Source: Acanthosepion pharaonis (Eukaryota; Mollusca; Cephalopoda; Sepiida; Sepiidae). From it: a stretch of DNA of 64,000 bases. Position numbers and translations under genes: made by a program. This document shows, piece by piece, positions 24,001-34,700 of the stretch. The stretch covers positions 2,439,001 to 2,503,000 of the forward strand of contig CAHIKZ030000247.1 of the NCBI GenBank assembly GCA_903632075.3, given 5' to 3'. The notes beneath the pieces were generated by a model. The model ran no database searches, had not been told where the DNA came from, and was given only the letters and a program-made list of their open reading frames with translations. The stretch's first letter is position 1. Each line of letters starts with the position of its first letter.

Positions 24001-27000
24001 ACTTTTTTTCTTTAGAAATTGGTGGAAACAGAAAAAGAGAAATGGTAGGTATTGATGGAGTTGCTCACATTGCTGCGAATGAACCAAACCAAACAGTATT
24101 ATAAGTCATCACATCAATTTCTGAAGAAAAGAGACTTTTTTTTATCTTCCAGATTGTACGCCTGGAAAAAAAAAAAAAAGCTGCAGAATGAATTGACTGA
24201 AACACTATGTCAATAAAAGTAACTCAAAAAATTAGTTCAATAGTTTATACAAATTTTGCAAAACTAGATCAATAATTTTAAATTTAAAAAAATAAATAGA
24301 ATTTATATAAAATATTTGAAGCAAAATTTAATCCAGCATAAAAAAAACAAAAAATCTAACACAGAAAATATTTCTTTTCTATTTTTAATAAATACTTCCA
24401 TAATGCTCATCTCATTCTTCTTCCATTGCTATTAACTTTCATGAAGTTTGTCTATAAAAGAAATCTTCATATGCATTTTTGCATGATAGAAACTTAAATA
24501 TTGTCAGATTAGAAGATAGTGAAACTGCTTCAAAGTATCTGAGGGAAACATGTAATATCACTAGTAGATATATAAGTATTATACATAAATTAAATATTAA
24601 AAATATACTGATTTTTGCTGGGAAAGCAACAGAGACAAAAGACAAATTTAATCTAAGTATTAAATAAAAACATAATTCTTGTTACTATTTAAATAATTTA
24701 AACATTTTTAAATATATGAGTTTCTTTACTGTTTTAAAATAAGTTTATACCTTTATAATTTTGAATCTTATTTTTAAACCTTTATAATTCTTTGCTATTC
24801 ATTTATTTTTACAACATAAACTTGCTTTTAGATATATTCCAGTAAAGAGATCAACATTATGTATAGCATAACAAGAAGAATAAATAAAAGTCAATATTCT
24901 GAAATGTTAATTTATAGTTTTGTTGTGTCGGAAACCTACCACCCCTCTTGAAGATGAACTTGTCTGCCTCTGTGAACAAAGACTTTAAATAGTGGCATGT
25001 CAGTTGACATGGGGAAGATAGATAGACAGAGAAGTTCTTAGCTGAGACTACTCAGGCGATTTCTGTACCTTTTTACCAACCTATTAAAACCCTTTTATTG
25101 TTACATGTTATTTGGCGTTTGTCTCTACTAACCCCAAATCAACATCATAACAAGTTTTATTGTAAGCCAGCAGCAGACTGAATATACAAATTTGAGTCAG
25201 TTTTGTTTTGTTATTTTTTGTTGTATCCTTAAAGAGGTTACAAACAGACAAAGGTGGTACTCAAGTGAAGGAACAGCAATATGCATGTAGATGAAAGAAG
25301 AGAGGTTTATTGTAAAAGAGAATACACTACTGAGAGACAGGGAATCGGGTGGCAGTCTAGTAATTCCCAAAGTAAGACAATCTTCACTGAAATTGAGAGC
25401 CAGGCTACTGTAATTTCAAATATATAGAACTAATATATAAATATGTCCTCTATGAAAAAATATATTATTTCAAAGAGGATAGATTATGCAATATTAATTT
25501 CTAATAGTTTTTCTTAATCGGAAGTTAATAATGAAAATATTTCATTTAAGAATTATGATAATTTACGATTATACAATAATAAAAACATTAAAACCAATTA
25601 CATTTTAAAATTCTTTTTTTATAAAAGAAAATTGGTTTTTAGTATGTTTGTTTTGTCAAAACATTTTACAACAAAAATATCTGAATTAAGTTACCAAATA
25701 AACTATTTTTAAAAGTAAAAATATTTTTCTTCAATGCTGTATAGGTAAAATGGATTTATATTTTCTCTCAATTTCATGAGAAATATAGAAAAGAAAAATG
25801 TATATAATTATTACTCTTTTTTTTATTGTGTAAAACAATGTAATATATTGGTTTAGTTTTTTCAGTCTGCTGTTCAAGACATTGTTTCTTATGCCCATCA
25901 ATTGTAATTTTAATTTAATTTTAATTTTCTATTCTAACAAAGTTCCTCTGGTGAGTGTCAGAAGAAAAAAGTTTCTCAGGAATAAATAATTCAGCATAAT
26001 TCTGCTTTTCTCAGATATCATGAAATTTTCTACCACAAAACAACTATGGAGATAATTTGCTTTGTTCACAGGAATAAACTGATAAAATTCTTACCTTGTT
26101 GATGGTGATAAAATCTGTACCCATAAAAACAGATTTGACACCTTCAATTCGAAATAACTGCCTGAAATATATTAAAGTCAAAATTAAAACTATATAAAAT
26201 TATTTTGGATTTAACTGGGAAGATGAATTTGAGAGCACTGAAGTTAAGATCATAGAATTAAGGCAGGACATGAAAATCAATCAAAAATGAAACCTCATCT
26301 AACAAAACATCATAATAAATTTCATAAGATACTGGCCTCAATAAGATTTAACTTTTCTTAAAGAATTGGAATTTAGAAATAAAAAAAATCAATAATACAA
26401 AGAGTACTTTATAAATTTGTGTGTAAGCCCTGGAATTTTTTGCATGACTTTTTTAACCCCCTCAAGAAAAAATTTACCTCTGCAACCCCCTATTTTTTAC
26501 ATAAAAAATGATCATAAAAACTTGCACTATACTTGAGAATATACAAATAATATAAACTTGAGATTGTTAACATTTTTGTTTTAATTGTTTTTTGTATATC
26601 AATATGAATTTTTTTTTAAAAAAAAAACAACAGTTTTTAGAATTCAGCAATATATTATAATTTGTATATTTAACATATTACTTAATGTGTCTTAAATTTT
26701 AACAGGGAAACCATCACTTTTATTACATAAAGAAATCATTACTTAAGACAAAATCAGGTGATTTTGGCAAGTTTTCTTACCTACTATTGTTAATAATTGA
26801 CTTGTATATGCTGATTAATTGATTAATTTAGGTTTTATGACTTTTTTTTATCAAATCTAGTAAGCTTTGTAAAACTTGGTTCCTAAAAACTTGATTCGTA
26901 ATTACTGTAAACTGTAGGGAGACAGCAGGCAAGTGGAATGTATTAAAACATTACCTACTTTACGTTTTGATGTCTGTTAGACAGGCAAACAGTAACAAAT

Positions 27001-30000
27001 AAAAATACAGTTAGCAAATCTAATTGTCAAAAATAAGAAAATTTCCATTTCAAAATTGTTATTTCTCTTTCAATTAAGCCATTCCATTTTTCCATTTTCA
27101 CGGAAAATAAACCCCCTCTATACATATAAGTACTCAAAAGTACCCAGATTGACTCAATTCCCAAAATGACCACACGTGAGAATTTTAGGGAATCCTTTCT
27201 TGGTTGGGCTACCTTTTCATACAAAAGAACAGACTGTCTCAAAATAAATTTATTAGTGTTACTTATTACATTATCTTATTCTAATAAAAACTGGAAATTG
27301 CCATTTGCTGAATACTAGGTACTATGGGCCTAAAAAGTCAGTTGCAAGAAAAAGAAATGAAAAACGTAATCGCTATTATAGTTCTGAAGGAGTAAATATC
27401 CGATTATTTAAGCTTAGCTTTAGGTGGCATTCAGAGTGGCTCAAATTGCCTACATTTACAAATGATTGACAAGATTAACTTGTTCACCATCACTTCTTGA
27501 CAACGAGATTCTTCTTATTATTATTAACTATACAGAACTGATCATTTAGTATTCTATAAAAGATAATCTAATAAAATTGAATTGTAATTTTATAAATTTA
27601 TTCCCTGTAAACATCTGGAAGGTGAAGGACAACAATAACAGAAATGTAATAAATATGAGGTAATTTTACTTGGCAAGTGGGGAACAGTGTGCAGAAGCCA
27701 ATGTAGGAAAATCCATGGTTCCTGATTCTAAAACTTGGGTTCCTGGCAAGAATTTAAGGCTGTTTGGGTTGGGAGTATCCTGAGTCTGGATAAACATTGT
27801 ACGTCCTGTGAGAAGAAAAAAGAAATTAGTTTACTTGCTGAAATACTGAGCAGGATTTTTTAAAAGCACAAAATAATTAGATTAATTGCCAGACAAGCGT
27901 CAACTTGGAGGTGATCCAATAGGTTTATTTCCCTTGAAACCTTTTTTACCTGTATCCTCCTGTCATCAGTTTAAACTGATATTTCTATTTTTTTTATATA
28001 TTGTGACCATTTTGCTTAAAGTTTGGATTTTCTTGATTTCAGATGAAAACTTGAACATTTTTTAACATATTTCAGTGTAGTTAGAAATATATAAAATACT
28101 GAAGTGATTTTGACATTTATTTTTCTTGGATGCAATGATTTAAAAACTAAAACATATAGTTATAAATTTTGCTAAGTAGACACTGAAAATACCTTTTCAA
28201 CTTCAAAATCTAATTGAGATTGAAAATCTTTTATAAAAACATCAATCAGAAAGCAAAAGACATTTTATGCTAGAGTGTTATCATACAATGAGCTACTAGT
28301 AAATGCCTTGAGCATAAGAAGGTAAGTTTTACTTTTCTTGACAATTTCAAAACAAAGCCATTGCCAGTAGCTAGTGGATAATTGTGAGAAGTACAGGCCA
28401 TAGTGGTGATGTTGCTGACATTACCAAGCCTGCAGGCAAACCCATTAAACTGAAGACAACTATCCAGAGAAAGATGTCATGCTACAACCTATACTACATT
28501 AGTTAACATGCCAATTTCATGTAGCAACTTTTGCTGTTTTCAAGAATTTTAAAATATGTTGTGTTGTACCAGCAAACACACCAAAATGCTGCTGGCATTG
28601 ACAGATGATGGTCAAGTGACTCACTGGCCAAGTGTAGCACAAGGACACACATTAAGCAGCACAAGTCCTTACATTAGCATACCAAATACACATACAAAGT
28701 TATGAAGAAAATGGTAAAAATAGCCAACAATAGTTGGCAGAAGCAGGCCAAAGCACCACCATGAAGCTGTGAGTAGTGGTGATGACAATAATTGCCCTAC
28801 ATGAAAGAGACAATAATTGCCCTATGTGAAAGAGAGAGACAGGCCAGCATCAGCATTGCAGAGACAGCCAGTGGCAGCCAGTGGCAGCCAGTGGCAGCCA
28901 AGGTGTACCAAGCCTCAACTAACCAAGCCAGCTGCAGTGCAGATAAGACAAGAACAGATGATACATAATCAAATTTTGTAGTTTGTAGTTGACTCTCCCC
29001 AATTTAAAGCTGAAAAGATATAAGTCAAGGCCTCTGAAGCTAACACTAACAAAGTAAAATTCAACATAACCAGGAGAAACTTCAACAAATCCATAGCCTA
29101 ATGATGAAAAAAGCTTTTGTTTTACACAACAAATATCTATTTTTTAATGATTTCTTTCTTTTTCAATACATTTAATTCAGCAGTGAATAATAATCACATG
29201 GATGAAACATTATATAGTGAAAATTTATAACTATATTTCAGGCTACAAACTTATTGATCTACTCTTGTAAAAAAAACAAATAATGCAAAACAAACTTACT
29301 TGGCTGGCAGAAGTTAGGTCCAAATTCATGTCGGTTAGCATTCCTTTGAGAGGTATCAAGTGCACTTGTAGTTCTTGATGTCAAGGTGGATAAAGGGGAT
29401 GCAGGTATTCTGGTTAAGATAAAGATATAATTAAATCAACATTACAGTTATTTTTAGAACAAGTAACTTATACACTTTAATTATTTCAGACTATTGTTCT
29501 CATCTTTGTTGTTATAGATGTTTTTTTCCAGGATGGAGAAAATATAAAGATGGAACAATCATTATGGAAAAAGAAAATGGACTGCAACAGTAGAGTATGC
29601 AGGAGAATGCTGAGATGAAAAAGAAAAAAAGCTGCAGAACTTGATGACATTGTCATAGAGGCATTAACAGCCTTAGATAACTTTGGGATTGATAAGGTTA
29701 CTGAAGTGAAAAAGTATGCAATAGTGGCAAAATACCAGAAGATTAAGTAGTTTAATTTTCATAATGCTGCCAAAGAATCTAGGTATTAATGAATACAAAC
29801 TTTATCCAACAATCAGCAATAATTAGAATTCTAATGAGTAAAGCTCATTGCAGAATTAGATGAGAAATAGAAAAAAATCATTTTGCTTTATTCAAAATGC
29901 TAACCCCAGAACTGCTATTTTCATCATCTGTCTATATTTTTGAGATGAGCTATTGTAACTATTTATACTAATTACATTGTTTGGACTATTTTCCTCATCT

Positions 30001-32389
30001 TTGTACACTCCTGCTTTCTTCAGGTGATATATGCCCACCAAAACATATGGACCAGTGGATAAAAGTGTTGGTAGAAGTAATCTAGTGACTTGACTGAAAG
30101 AGTTGTGAGTTCAATACCTGGCCACAGCAGAGGTGAACAAAAACTTGAAGAGTTGAGTTACTAAAAGGAAATAACTGAAACTGAGATATCCAGAAAAGGC
30201 ATGGCATGTGGAAATAGAACAATCGACCCCAGTGAACTAAATAAAGGGTTTGATTCGAAATTCTAATGCATTCATCTGAAGAAGGCCAATGGCTGAAACG
30301 TGAATATGACAACAATCTGAACAATGTAAATAGTGTAAATATGCAATTTTCATGTTCAAAATGCTGCCAGAATTACCAATAGAAATAAAGACAGATGTGT
30401 ACCTGTGTTTCATTGATCATACAAAGGCATTTGGTAAATTAGAATACAAAGAACATCTTAAAATGTAAGAAAAGCTTGATCTAAATGGAAAGGAGATATG
30501 AACAATCTGCATTTTGTATTGGAAGCAAATGGTTTACATGTGAATAGAGAATGAATTTAGTAGGATAAAGTACACCAAAATCTCTTCTTTTTTTTTTGGA
30601 GGTGGGATACAAGATTCTAATATAACTATAAAACAGACATATTAAAAGCATTATAACTGGGGAATGAAGAGCAAAGAAAAAGAAGAAACAAAATAGACCA
30701 AAATAGAAAGAGTAGTATGACAAGATGTGTTTTCTATCTAGATTTATTTAAGAGAATTAATGTACCAACCTGGACTTATTATTTACAAAGATAGCCTTAA
30801 TGACATTGGCTACACAGATGACACTGTGTTGATGAGAGATTTAAAAGGAAAACTGAGAGGACTATTAAACATGGTAGTTGATGAAAGCAAGAAGAAAGAA
30901 CTAGACATGAATGGTCATGGATAAAAGGGTCATCCCAAGATGTGAATTACACATTGGGGATATACAAATCGAGTTGGTGTGGAAATTCAAATATCCAGTC
31001 AGTGAGACTGCATAGGAAACTGAGTAAGATATTTGAGGAATCAAAAAAGAACATTAGGAATGAATGCTGGACTATGCGATGCTTACCCTCTATGAATGTT
31101 GGACAATTCTGTCACAAATGAAGAAGACTTGAAATGACATAACTGTTGTGTGGGAACCTACCACCCCTCTTGAAGATGAACTCGTCTACAAACAAGGACG
31201 TTAAATGAGTGGCATGTAAAAAGACAGTGTCGAGAAAGTTCTGGGCTGAGTTAGTTAGAGACTACTCAGGCGATATCTGTACCAACTTACCAACCGAATA
31301 AACCCCATTTTATTGTTACATGTTATTTGGCGTTTGTCTTTATTAACCCCAAATTAACATCATAACAATAACTGTGGTTTTACCAATGAATATTGAGAGT
31401 ACTATAGACAGAGTATGTGACATATTAAATTTTAAGAACAGGAACCACAAAAAACTGTTGCTATGTAAAAGAAACGGCTGAAGTTTTGGAGATACATTGA
31501 GGAAAGAAAGTTTAGAGAATACATTGAATTAAAGAGAAGCAGAAGAAAGCAGTGAGTAACCTACTTGAAAAATTTGAGCAAATGGATGACAGAACAAGTA
31601 CCAAAGAAAGAGGTGTGATGATAAAGAAATATTTAGTTGAGAGAAATAAATGATAGGAAGTTGTGGTAAATTATGATCGTCCACATCTTGAAGGAACATA
31701 GCAAAGCAAAGAGAGAACGAGACATTTAGGTCCAAATCAAAGTTTTTCAATTATTATATTCACTATATTTGTCCAAATGTTAATGTTGGAGTCTGTGGAG
31801 AGCCATGATCATCCACGTCCTAAAGGTGGCACACACAGAGAAAAAAAACAAGTTTGAGCAAAGAGACGGAGAAAGACAAAGCAGGGTCATAAAGGAATAT
31901 TTTTTGCCGAGAACAACAAAAGAAAAGATGGGAAAATCCATGATTGCCCGCATCCTGAAAAAATATAGAAAAAACGAGTAAAACTTAGATTCTTATTTTG
32001 TGTGTGAGTTTTTGAAGATCGTCATCGTAAACTGAATTCCCTTTCATGCTAAAGAAAATTAATTTCATAAAAACGGAGTGTACAATTTCAAACTCGATTA
32101 GTCAAAAAGCGTAAGAATTAAGGAAAAATATTTTTCAAAAACACAAAAGGTTAAAAAGTAAAAACTAAAAGGGAAATACGTCCTTGCGTTTTTTCCTTTA
32201 TTCAAATCAGAACATAATTTTGTTTCTTCAAACTAAGCTATACAGTAATATTTGAAAAAGTGAACACAAGCATAAAATGTATATTCATGAATAAATTTCT
32301 ATTGTAACTTACTTTCCAAGGCAAACGAATGCCCCTGCATTAGGTGAAAAACAATTTTGCAGACGACGAAATAACATTCGGCCAGCCAT
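16698..32389 (-). CDS. NFU1: NFU1 iron-sulfur cluster scaffold, complete gene, 8 coding exons
   Basis: Eight exons on the - strand (32389-32313, 29409-29300, 27805-27670, 26161-26095, 23772-23658, 20018-19915, 17225-17091, 16769-16698) join with agreeing phases and GT-AG borders, giving about 271 residues (human about 254). The arginine-rich N-terminus (MAGRMLFRRLQN) suits a mitochondrial targeting peptide. Then come the Nfu N-terminal domain (MFIQTQDTPNPNSLKF, QLFRIEGVKSVFMG) and the C-terminal NifU-like domain (IRPTVQEDGGD, GSCTSCPSS) with the cluster-binding CxxC at about residues 218 and 221. NFU1 carries 4Fe-4S clusters to mitochondrial targets such as lipoyl synthase and aconitase-type enzymes. 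The introns are full of transposon debris, but no coding exon is disrupted. Confidence 0.96.
17091..17225 (-). CDS. NFU1: NFU1 coding exon 7 with CxxC motif
   Basis: The 45 codons, phase 0 at both ends, include SFEDGIVKLKMQGSCTSCPS and LKNGVQNMLQFYIPEV. The two cysteines of CTSC bind the shared 4Fe-4S cluster in Nfu dimers. The acceptor is catttgaag and the donor gtaagt. Confidence 0.96.
17338..18045. repeat. two tandem copies of a CTAG-ended repeat with a foldback core
   Basis: Two direct copies (about 17360-17600 and 17740-17960) share ACTATACTCGTTT, GAATTTTTGATTTGCC, CATGAAAGTCTGTCG and AGAGCAGACC segments. Each is followed by a GTGAAACCT...TTTGTCTGGCTCACTAG tail and TA-rich DNA. In the first copy the tail is present twice in opposite directions (17600-17643 and 17664-17707), forming near-perfect 44-bp arms round a 20-base loop. 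It lies in NFU1 intron 6. I do not recognise the family; the CTAG end beside a hairpin recalls Helitron 3' ends but is not proof. Confidence 0.75.
18826..18840. repeat. left target-site duplication of the 18841-19319 retroposon
   Basis: AAGATAAATGATTGG occurs here and again exactly at 19320-19334, bracketing the element. Confidence 0.85.
18841..19319 (-). mobile_element. 479-bp retroposon flanked by a 15-bp target duplication
   Basis: The element lies between two identical 15-bp repeats. The left edge is T-rich, so read on the - strand it ends in a tail built on GCCGTTAAACAAAATAAACC. This tail module is present twice (18841-18896 and about 18948-19012). The other end is much richer in GC (19140-19320), with a CCACCC/GGGTGG hairpin and two copies of GATGTAGTTTAAC. 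It has no evident coding capacity. This is the structure of a SINE or 5'-truncated LINE; the family is not recognised. Confidence 0.75.
19915..20018 (-). CDS. NFU1: NFU1 coding exon 6
   Basis: It encodes INEDDDETVIMIKELLDTRI then RPTVQEDGGDIVFV, the start of the C-terminal NifU-like domain. The donor is gtcagt, weaker than the others, and is chosen because it keeps alignment length and phase with the next exon. The acceptor is ttctacag. Confidence 0.93.
20871..20892. repeat. short perfect palindrome
   Basis: AACAATACTATATAGTATTG plus TT reads the same on both strands (22 bp). It is AT-rich, so it may be chance. Confidence 0.4.
22491..22690 (+). pseudogene. LINE ORF2 C-terminal fragment (same family as at 36566, 42560, 44985)
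   Basis: The frame reads SLYLFYNYYQGNCSDELSSM, then VPNLYEFKHSNRLVTRSHHF. It matches the LFYxYFxGNCSDExSSMVP region of the copy at 36566-37100. The fragment stops before the LWxxLP segment and has no poly-A tail. It lies in an NFU1 intron. Confidence 0.7.
23658..23772 (-). CDS. NFU1: NFU1 coding exon 5
   Basis: It encodes IDEDISWSVIKPHVFAVVMD, then FFASGLPVLTEEQPPSET and one base. The SW-x-x-I-K-P and MDFFASGLP segments match NFU1 of other animals. The acceptor is tctttcag and the donor gtaagc. Confidence 0.95.
24921..25152. mobile_element. solo LTR (copy 1) with 5-bp target duplication
   Basis: The 232-bp block opens TGTTGTGTCGG and closes CATCATAACA, so its ends are the inverted pair TGTT/AACA. 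It is flanked by AGTTT on both sides (24916-24920 and 25153-25157). It is closely related to the block at 31144-31367. No internal retrotransposon sequence remains, as expected after recombination between two LTRs. It lies in NFU1 intron 4. Confidence 0.85.
25222..25272. repeat. dispersed repeat shared with 63824-63873
   Basis: The sequence around CCTTAAAGAGGTTACAAAC and AGACAAAGGTGGTACTCAAG recurs near the right end of the window with a few differences. Family unknown. Confidence 0.55.
26095..26161 (-). CDS. NFU1: NFU1 coding exon 4
   Basis: It encodes QLFRIEGVKSVFMGTDFITI then NK, the conserved core strand-helix of the Nfu N-terminal domain. The first G completes a Lys codon from exon 3, and the exon ends at phase 0. 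The donor is gtaaga. Confidence 0.95.
27670..27805 (-). CDS. NFU1: NFU1 coding exon 3 (Nfu N-terminal domain)
   Basis: It encodes RTMFIQTQDTPNPNSLKFLP then GTQVLESGTMDFPTLASA. The DTPNPNSLKF segment is the hallmark of the Nfu N-terminal domain. The acceptor is ctcacag and the donor gtaaaa. Confidence 0.95.
28858..28902. repeat. short GGCAGCCAGT tandem repeat
   Basis: Four or so tandem units of the 10-mer CAGCCAGTGG occur in NFU1 intron 2. No coding context is seen. Confidence 0.7.
29300..29409 (-). CDS. NFU1: NFU1 coding exon 2
   Basis: The acceptor ttaaccag lies before 29409 and the donor is gtaagt after 29300. It encodes 36 codons, IPASPLSTLTSRTTSA to HEFGPNFCQP, with one base on each side. 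This poorly conserved link between presequence and Nfu domain matches no specific motif, but phase and position fit. Confidence 0.85.
29925..30040 (-). repeat. SINE tail fragment, reverse orientation
   Basis: Read on the - strand it contains CACCTGAAGAAAGCAGG, AAAGATGAGGA and CTCATCTCAAAAATATAGAC, the tail of the SINE family at 51775. It abuts an opposed SINE copy. Confidence 0.65.
30045..30345 (+). repeat. tRNA-derived SINE copy
   Basis: The head ACCAGTGGATAAAAGTGTTG and GTTGTGAGTTCAATACCTGG resemble the A and B boxes of a tRNA promoter. The body and tail (ACTAAATAAAGGGTTTG, CATCTGAAGAAGGCC, GTGAATATGACAACAATCTG) match the copy at 51775-52090. It interrupts the LINE frame. Confidence 0.75.
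31144..31367. mobile_element. solo LTR (copy 2) with 5-bp target duplication, inserted in a LINE
   Basis: The 224-bp block opens TGTTGTGTGGG and closes CATCATAACA, with AATAAA at 31297-31302. The flanking 5-bp repeat is ATAAC (31139-31143 and 31368-31372). Removing the block and one repeat joins the LINE sequence on either side. It is the same family as 24921-25152. Confidence 0.88.
32313..32389 (-). CDS. NFU1: NFU1 coding exon 1 (start codon, targeting peptide)
   Basis: The ATG is the complement of 32387-32389. The exon encodes MAGRMLFRRLQNCFSPNAGA then FVCLG plus two bases; the donor is gtaagt. The basic, hydroxylated, acid-free start is typical of a mitochondrial presequence. No earlier in-frame ATG joins it in the sequence just upstream. 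Confidence 0.88.
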
Positions 32390-33910
32390 GTTTGTTTCTG
32401 TTTGTGATGATAACCCCGCACAAAATTACGTAGTTTTGCCTTTAAAAATACACTTTATTATTTTAACTTAAATTTCCAACGTATTAAAAAAATTAAATTT
32501 ATTTGAAGCTTATCGATTACTTTTTAAAATTATTTCATTGTTTGTGAAGTTGCAACATACAAAAACGTAACCACATGTATGTTGCTGTACGGTTGTAGCT
32601 GCTAAGCTTCTTAAACTGATAAAGACTGAGCTTTTTTTTTCTTTTCTTTTTTAATATCATGATAGGTAATTCGGTAATAGTAAACCGTTGCCCACAAAAA
32701 TAAATTGCTGTTCATATATCAGTCTTATTCATGGTATTCTTCTAAAATCTGCAGTAAGAAGAGACTCATATAGAAAATAAATATTTTCTAATAATTTTTT
32801 TGTTGCATAAAAATATATTATGAATTTTAAAAAAAGGATCATAAACATATTTTGGAAACAATGTTCAATTAAAAGTAAACAATAAAAAGTAAACAAAGTA
32901 GCAAATGTTGCTGATAATGGTACATAAAGATAAAGAATGAGGAGAGGGAGAATATACAAACAAAAAGTATTAAAAAATGAAGTGTGAGCAGAGATAATGA
33001 ATGAACCTCTGCTGAAGAATTTAACGTGAATAGAATGCATAATGACAATGTACATATTTTGTTATTCTTAATTTTGTATCCAAAAGCGACGTTGGGCGAG
33101 TGTGGATAGAAGCTAAACTTTGTAAGATTGACAGTTTGACACGGTATCATACATCATACAATAAAAGTTTCTAAAAATCGTGTTTTTTTTGTACTTAAAG
33201 GCTTCCGTATCCACAAGCAATTATTTGTCGGCTTATCGTAATTTGTAAGCTTCAAGTAAACAGTTTTCAGGTTTTATTATAGGTTTAGTTTTCTTATATA
33301 ATAAAGTAAATTATTTTCATGGCTTAACATACCTTAAACTTCAGGGAAAATATATACATTAAAAAATGAATACTGATAGCTTATTAATTATTATTACAGT
33401 TTTTTTTATTAGCTCGAAGCGTCGAGAAAAAGTTCAGATAATTAGTCCAACTCCAAACACAAACTGAAGCATGAAACAACTTTTTAATACAACTGAAACT
33501 TTTAATTCTGGTCAATAATATTTTTAAGCGTGAAATATGGTTTAAAGTAAACTTGAGAATTTGCTAAAGATGACAAACTAAAAACTAAAATTAACTGATG
33601 CTTAAAAAAAAGTGTATCCTGGGATAGAAACCAGGATGCTGTAAGCGGAAGCCCAATTATTAACAGTTCTCATTGAACAGAAAGAAAACTAGTTCATTAC
33701 AATTGCTAATTTTTTAATTAACCCATTAAAAGACATTTTGCGAAAATTCAACTTAAAAAAAGGTTTAAAAAATAATAAATAAAAGAAAATGAAGTGTTAA
33801 ATTTTGATTCATAGAATTTACTTAGGTTGTCTTTCAGATTATTGTTTTTGTGACATATCGTAAAAAAATTAGAAAAATTAAAAATATCAAGTTGTGTCTC
33901 ATGTTCAGTT
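32390..33910. other. NFU1 5' flank and non-coding sequence
   Basis: The first bases hold the NFU1 5' UTR and promoter by position only; no clear TATA box or CpG island stands out. The rest is AT-rich with no readable gene. Confidence 0.5.
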
Positions 33911-34124
33911 CAGTGTTTCTCAACCATAAAGCAACGACACACCAAATGAAAATATCAAGGCAAACTTTGCAAAACTTTTCAAGAGTATATTTAATAAATG
34001 TTAAGAAATAAAATCATAGATTAAAAAAATACATACACAAATATGAACTTACTTTATTTCAATGTTTCTTTTCAACTATTTGTGCAGTTTATTTAAAATA
34101 CTAAGTAGCTAAGCTTTACCATTA

Positions 34125-34168
<44 letters not shown>

Positions 34169-34247
34169 ACACACACTCACACACACATGCCGTTACAATA
34201 TTTTGCGGCACAGTAGCGTGTTGCGGCACGGCGGTTGAAAATCACTG
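33911..34247. mobile_element. hAT-like non-autonomous element (MITE)
   Basis: It begins CAGTGTTTCTCAACC and ends with the inverted partner GGTTGAAAATCACTG. Such CAGTG-ended inverted repeats are usual in hAT elements. The inside has no coding sequence and contains a long CA microsatellite. I could not find a clean 8-bp target duplication, so the assignment rests on the termini. Confidence 0.6.
34127..34187. repeat. (CA)n microsatellite
   Basis: A CA run of about 60 bp with two CTCA interruptions inside the hAT-like element. Confidence 0.9.
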
Positions 34248-34390
34248 AGTTTACTGTACAGGCTAATGAATAAAGAGTAAAGAAAGACGTAACATGAGTC
34301 ATATGTTATCGAAAAATGCTTGAAAAAAAGGCAAATGTTAAACTGAAAAAATGTATTGTTTAGGCATTGCTTTAAAAAATATTGCTTTTT

Positions 34391-34700
34391 TATTATTTCA
34401 AATATTTTAGTGGATGATCGTGTTTGAGTAAACGCCCTGTTTTTTTAAACAATGTACATTACGTCTACCTGCCTACTCAATCGAGAAAACTTAATAAAAA
34501 AAAAAGTACTCTAAAGCAGGCTGGATTAGCCGATGGTTTCTCCTACAAAGGGGCACACAGGTTCAATCCCTACCTGTGAGTACATTTTCTTTGTTAGGTT
34601 TTCTTGAATGCGCATGCCTGTATACGTAATACACATTGTTTAAAAACGGGACGTCTACTCAAACACGGGTATCCACTAAAAATAACGTTTGAAGTAATAA
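34391..34700. mobile_element. foldback element enclosing a tRNA-like core
   Basis: Two inverted arms of about 100 bp (34391-34491 and 34594-34698) share TTTTAGTGGAT, CGTGTTTGAGTA, AAACAATGT and ATTACGT segments in opposite orientation. Between them lies a tRNA-like stretch (34515-34582) with TTAGCCGATGG, close to a pol III A box, and GGTTCAATCC, a good B box. The B box sits in a 7-bp stem CACAGGT/ACCTGTG. It could be a transposon that captured a tRNA-derived unit, or a SINE duplicated in opposite directions. No coding sequence. Confidence 0.7.
34515..34582 (+). other. tRNA-like sequence (A and B box), probably tRNA-derived pseudogene
   Basis: The A-box-like TTAGCCGATGG and the B box GGTTCAATCC are about 35 bp apart, as in tRNAs. 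A full cloverleaf does not close: the acceptor ends do not pair and the T stem is 7 bp rather than 5. I therefore do not call it a working tRNA. Confidence 0.5.

Larger units (their letters stand above)
29520..31980 (+). mobile_element. LINE remnant with reverse transcriptase, split by SINEs and a solo LTR
   Basis: Degraded + strand frames give KKAAELDDIVIEALTALDN and FIMLPKNLGINEYKLYPTIS on the left. After a SINE block they give VYLCFIDHTKAFGKLE, then GYTDDTVLM at 30808-30834, containing the RT YxDD motif (YTDD at 30811-30822). Further on is the ORF2 tail (NLLEKFEQMDDRTST, GVMIKKYL). The order is that of a non-LTR retrotransposon ORF2. Many stops are present. Insertions at about 29925-30345 (SINEs) and 31144-31367 (solo LTR) are younger. 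The whole sits in NFU1 introns 1-2; the LINE frame begins after exon 2. Confidence 0.8.

Noticed and set aside
34515..34582. Functional tRNA gene
   Set aside because: Only the A and B boxes fit; the acceptor and anticodon stems do not form a standard cloverleaf.
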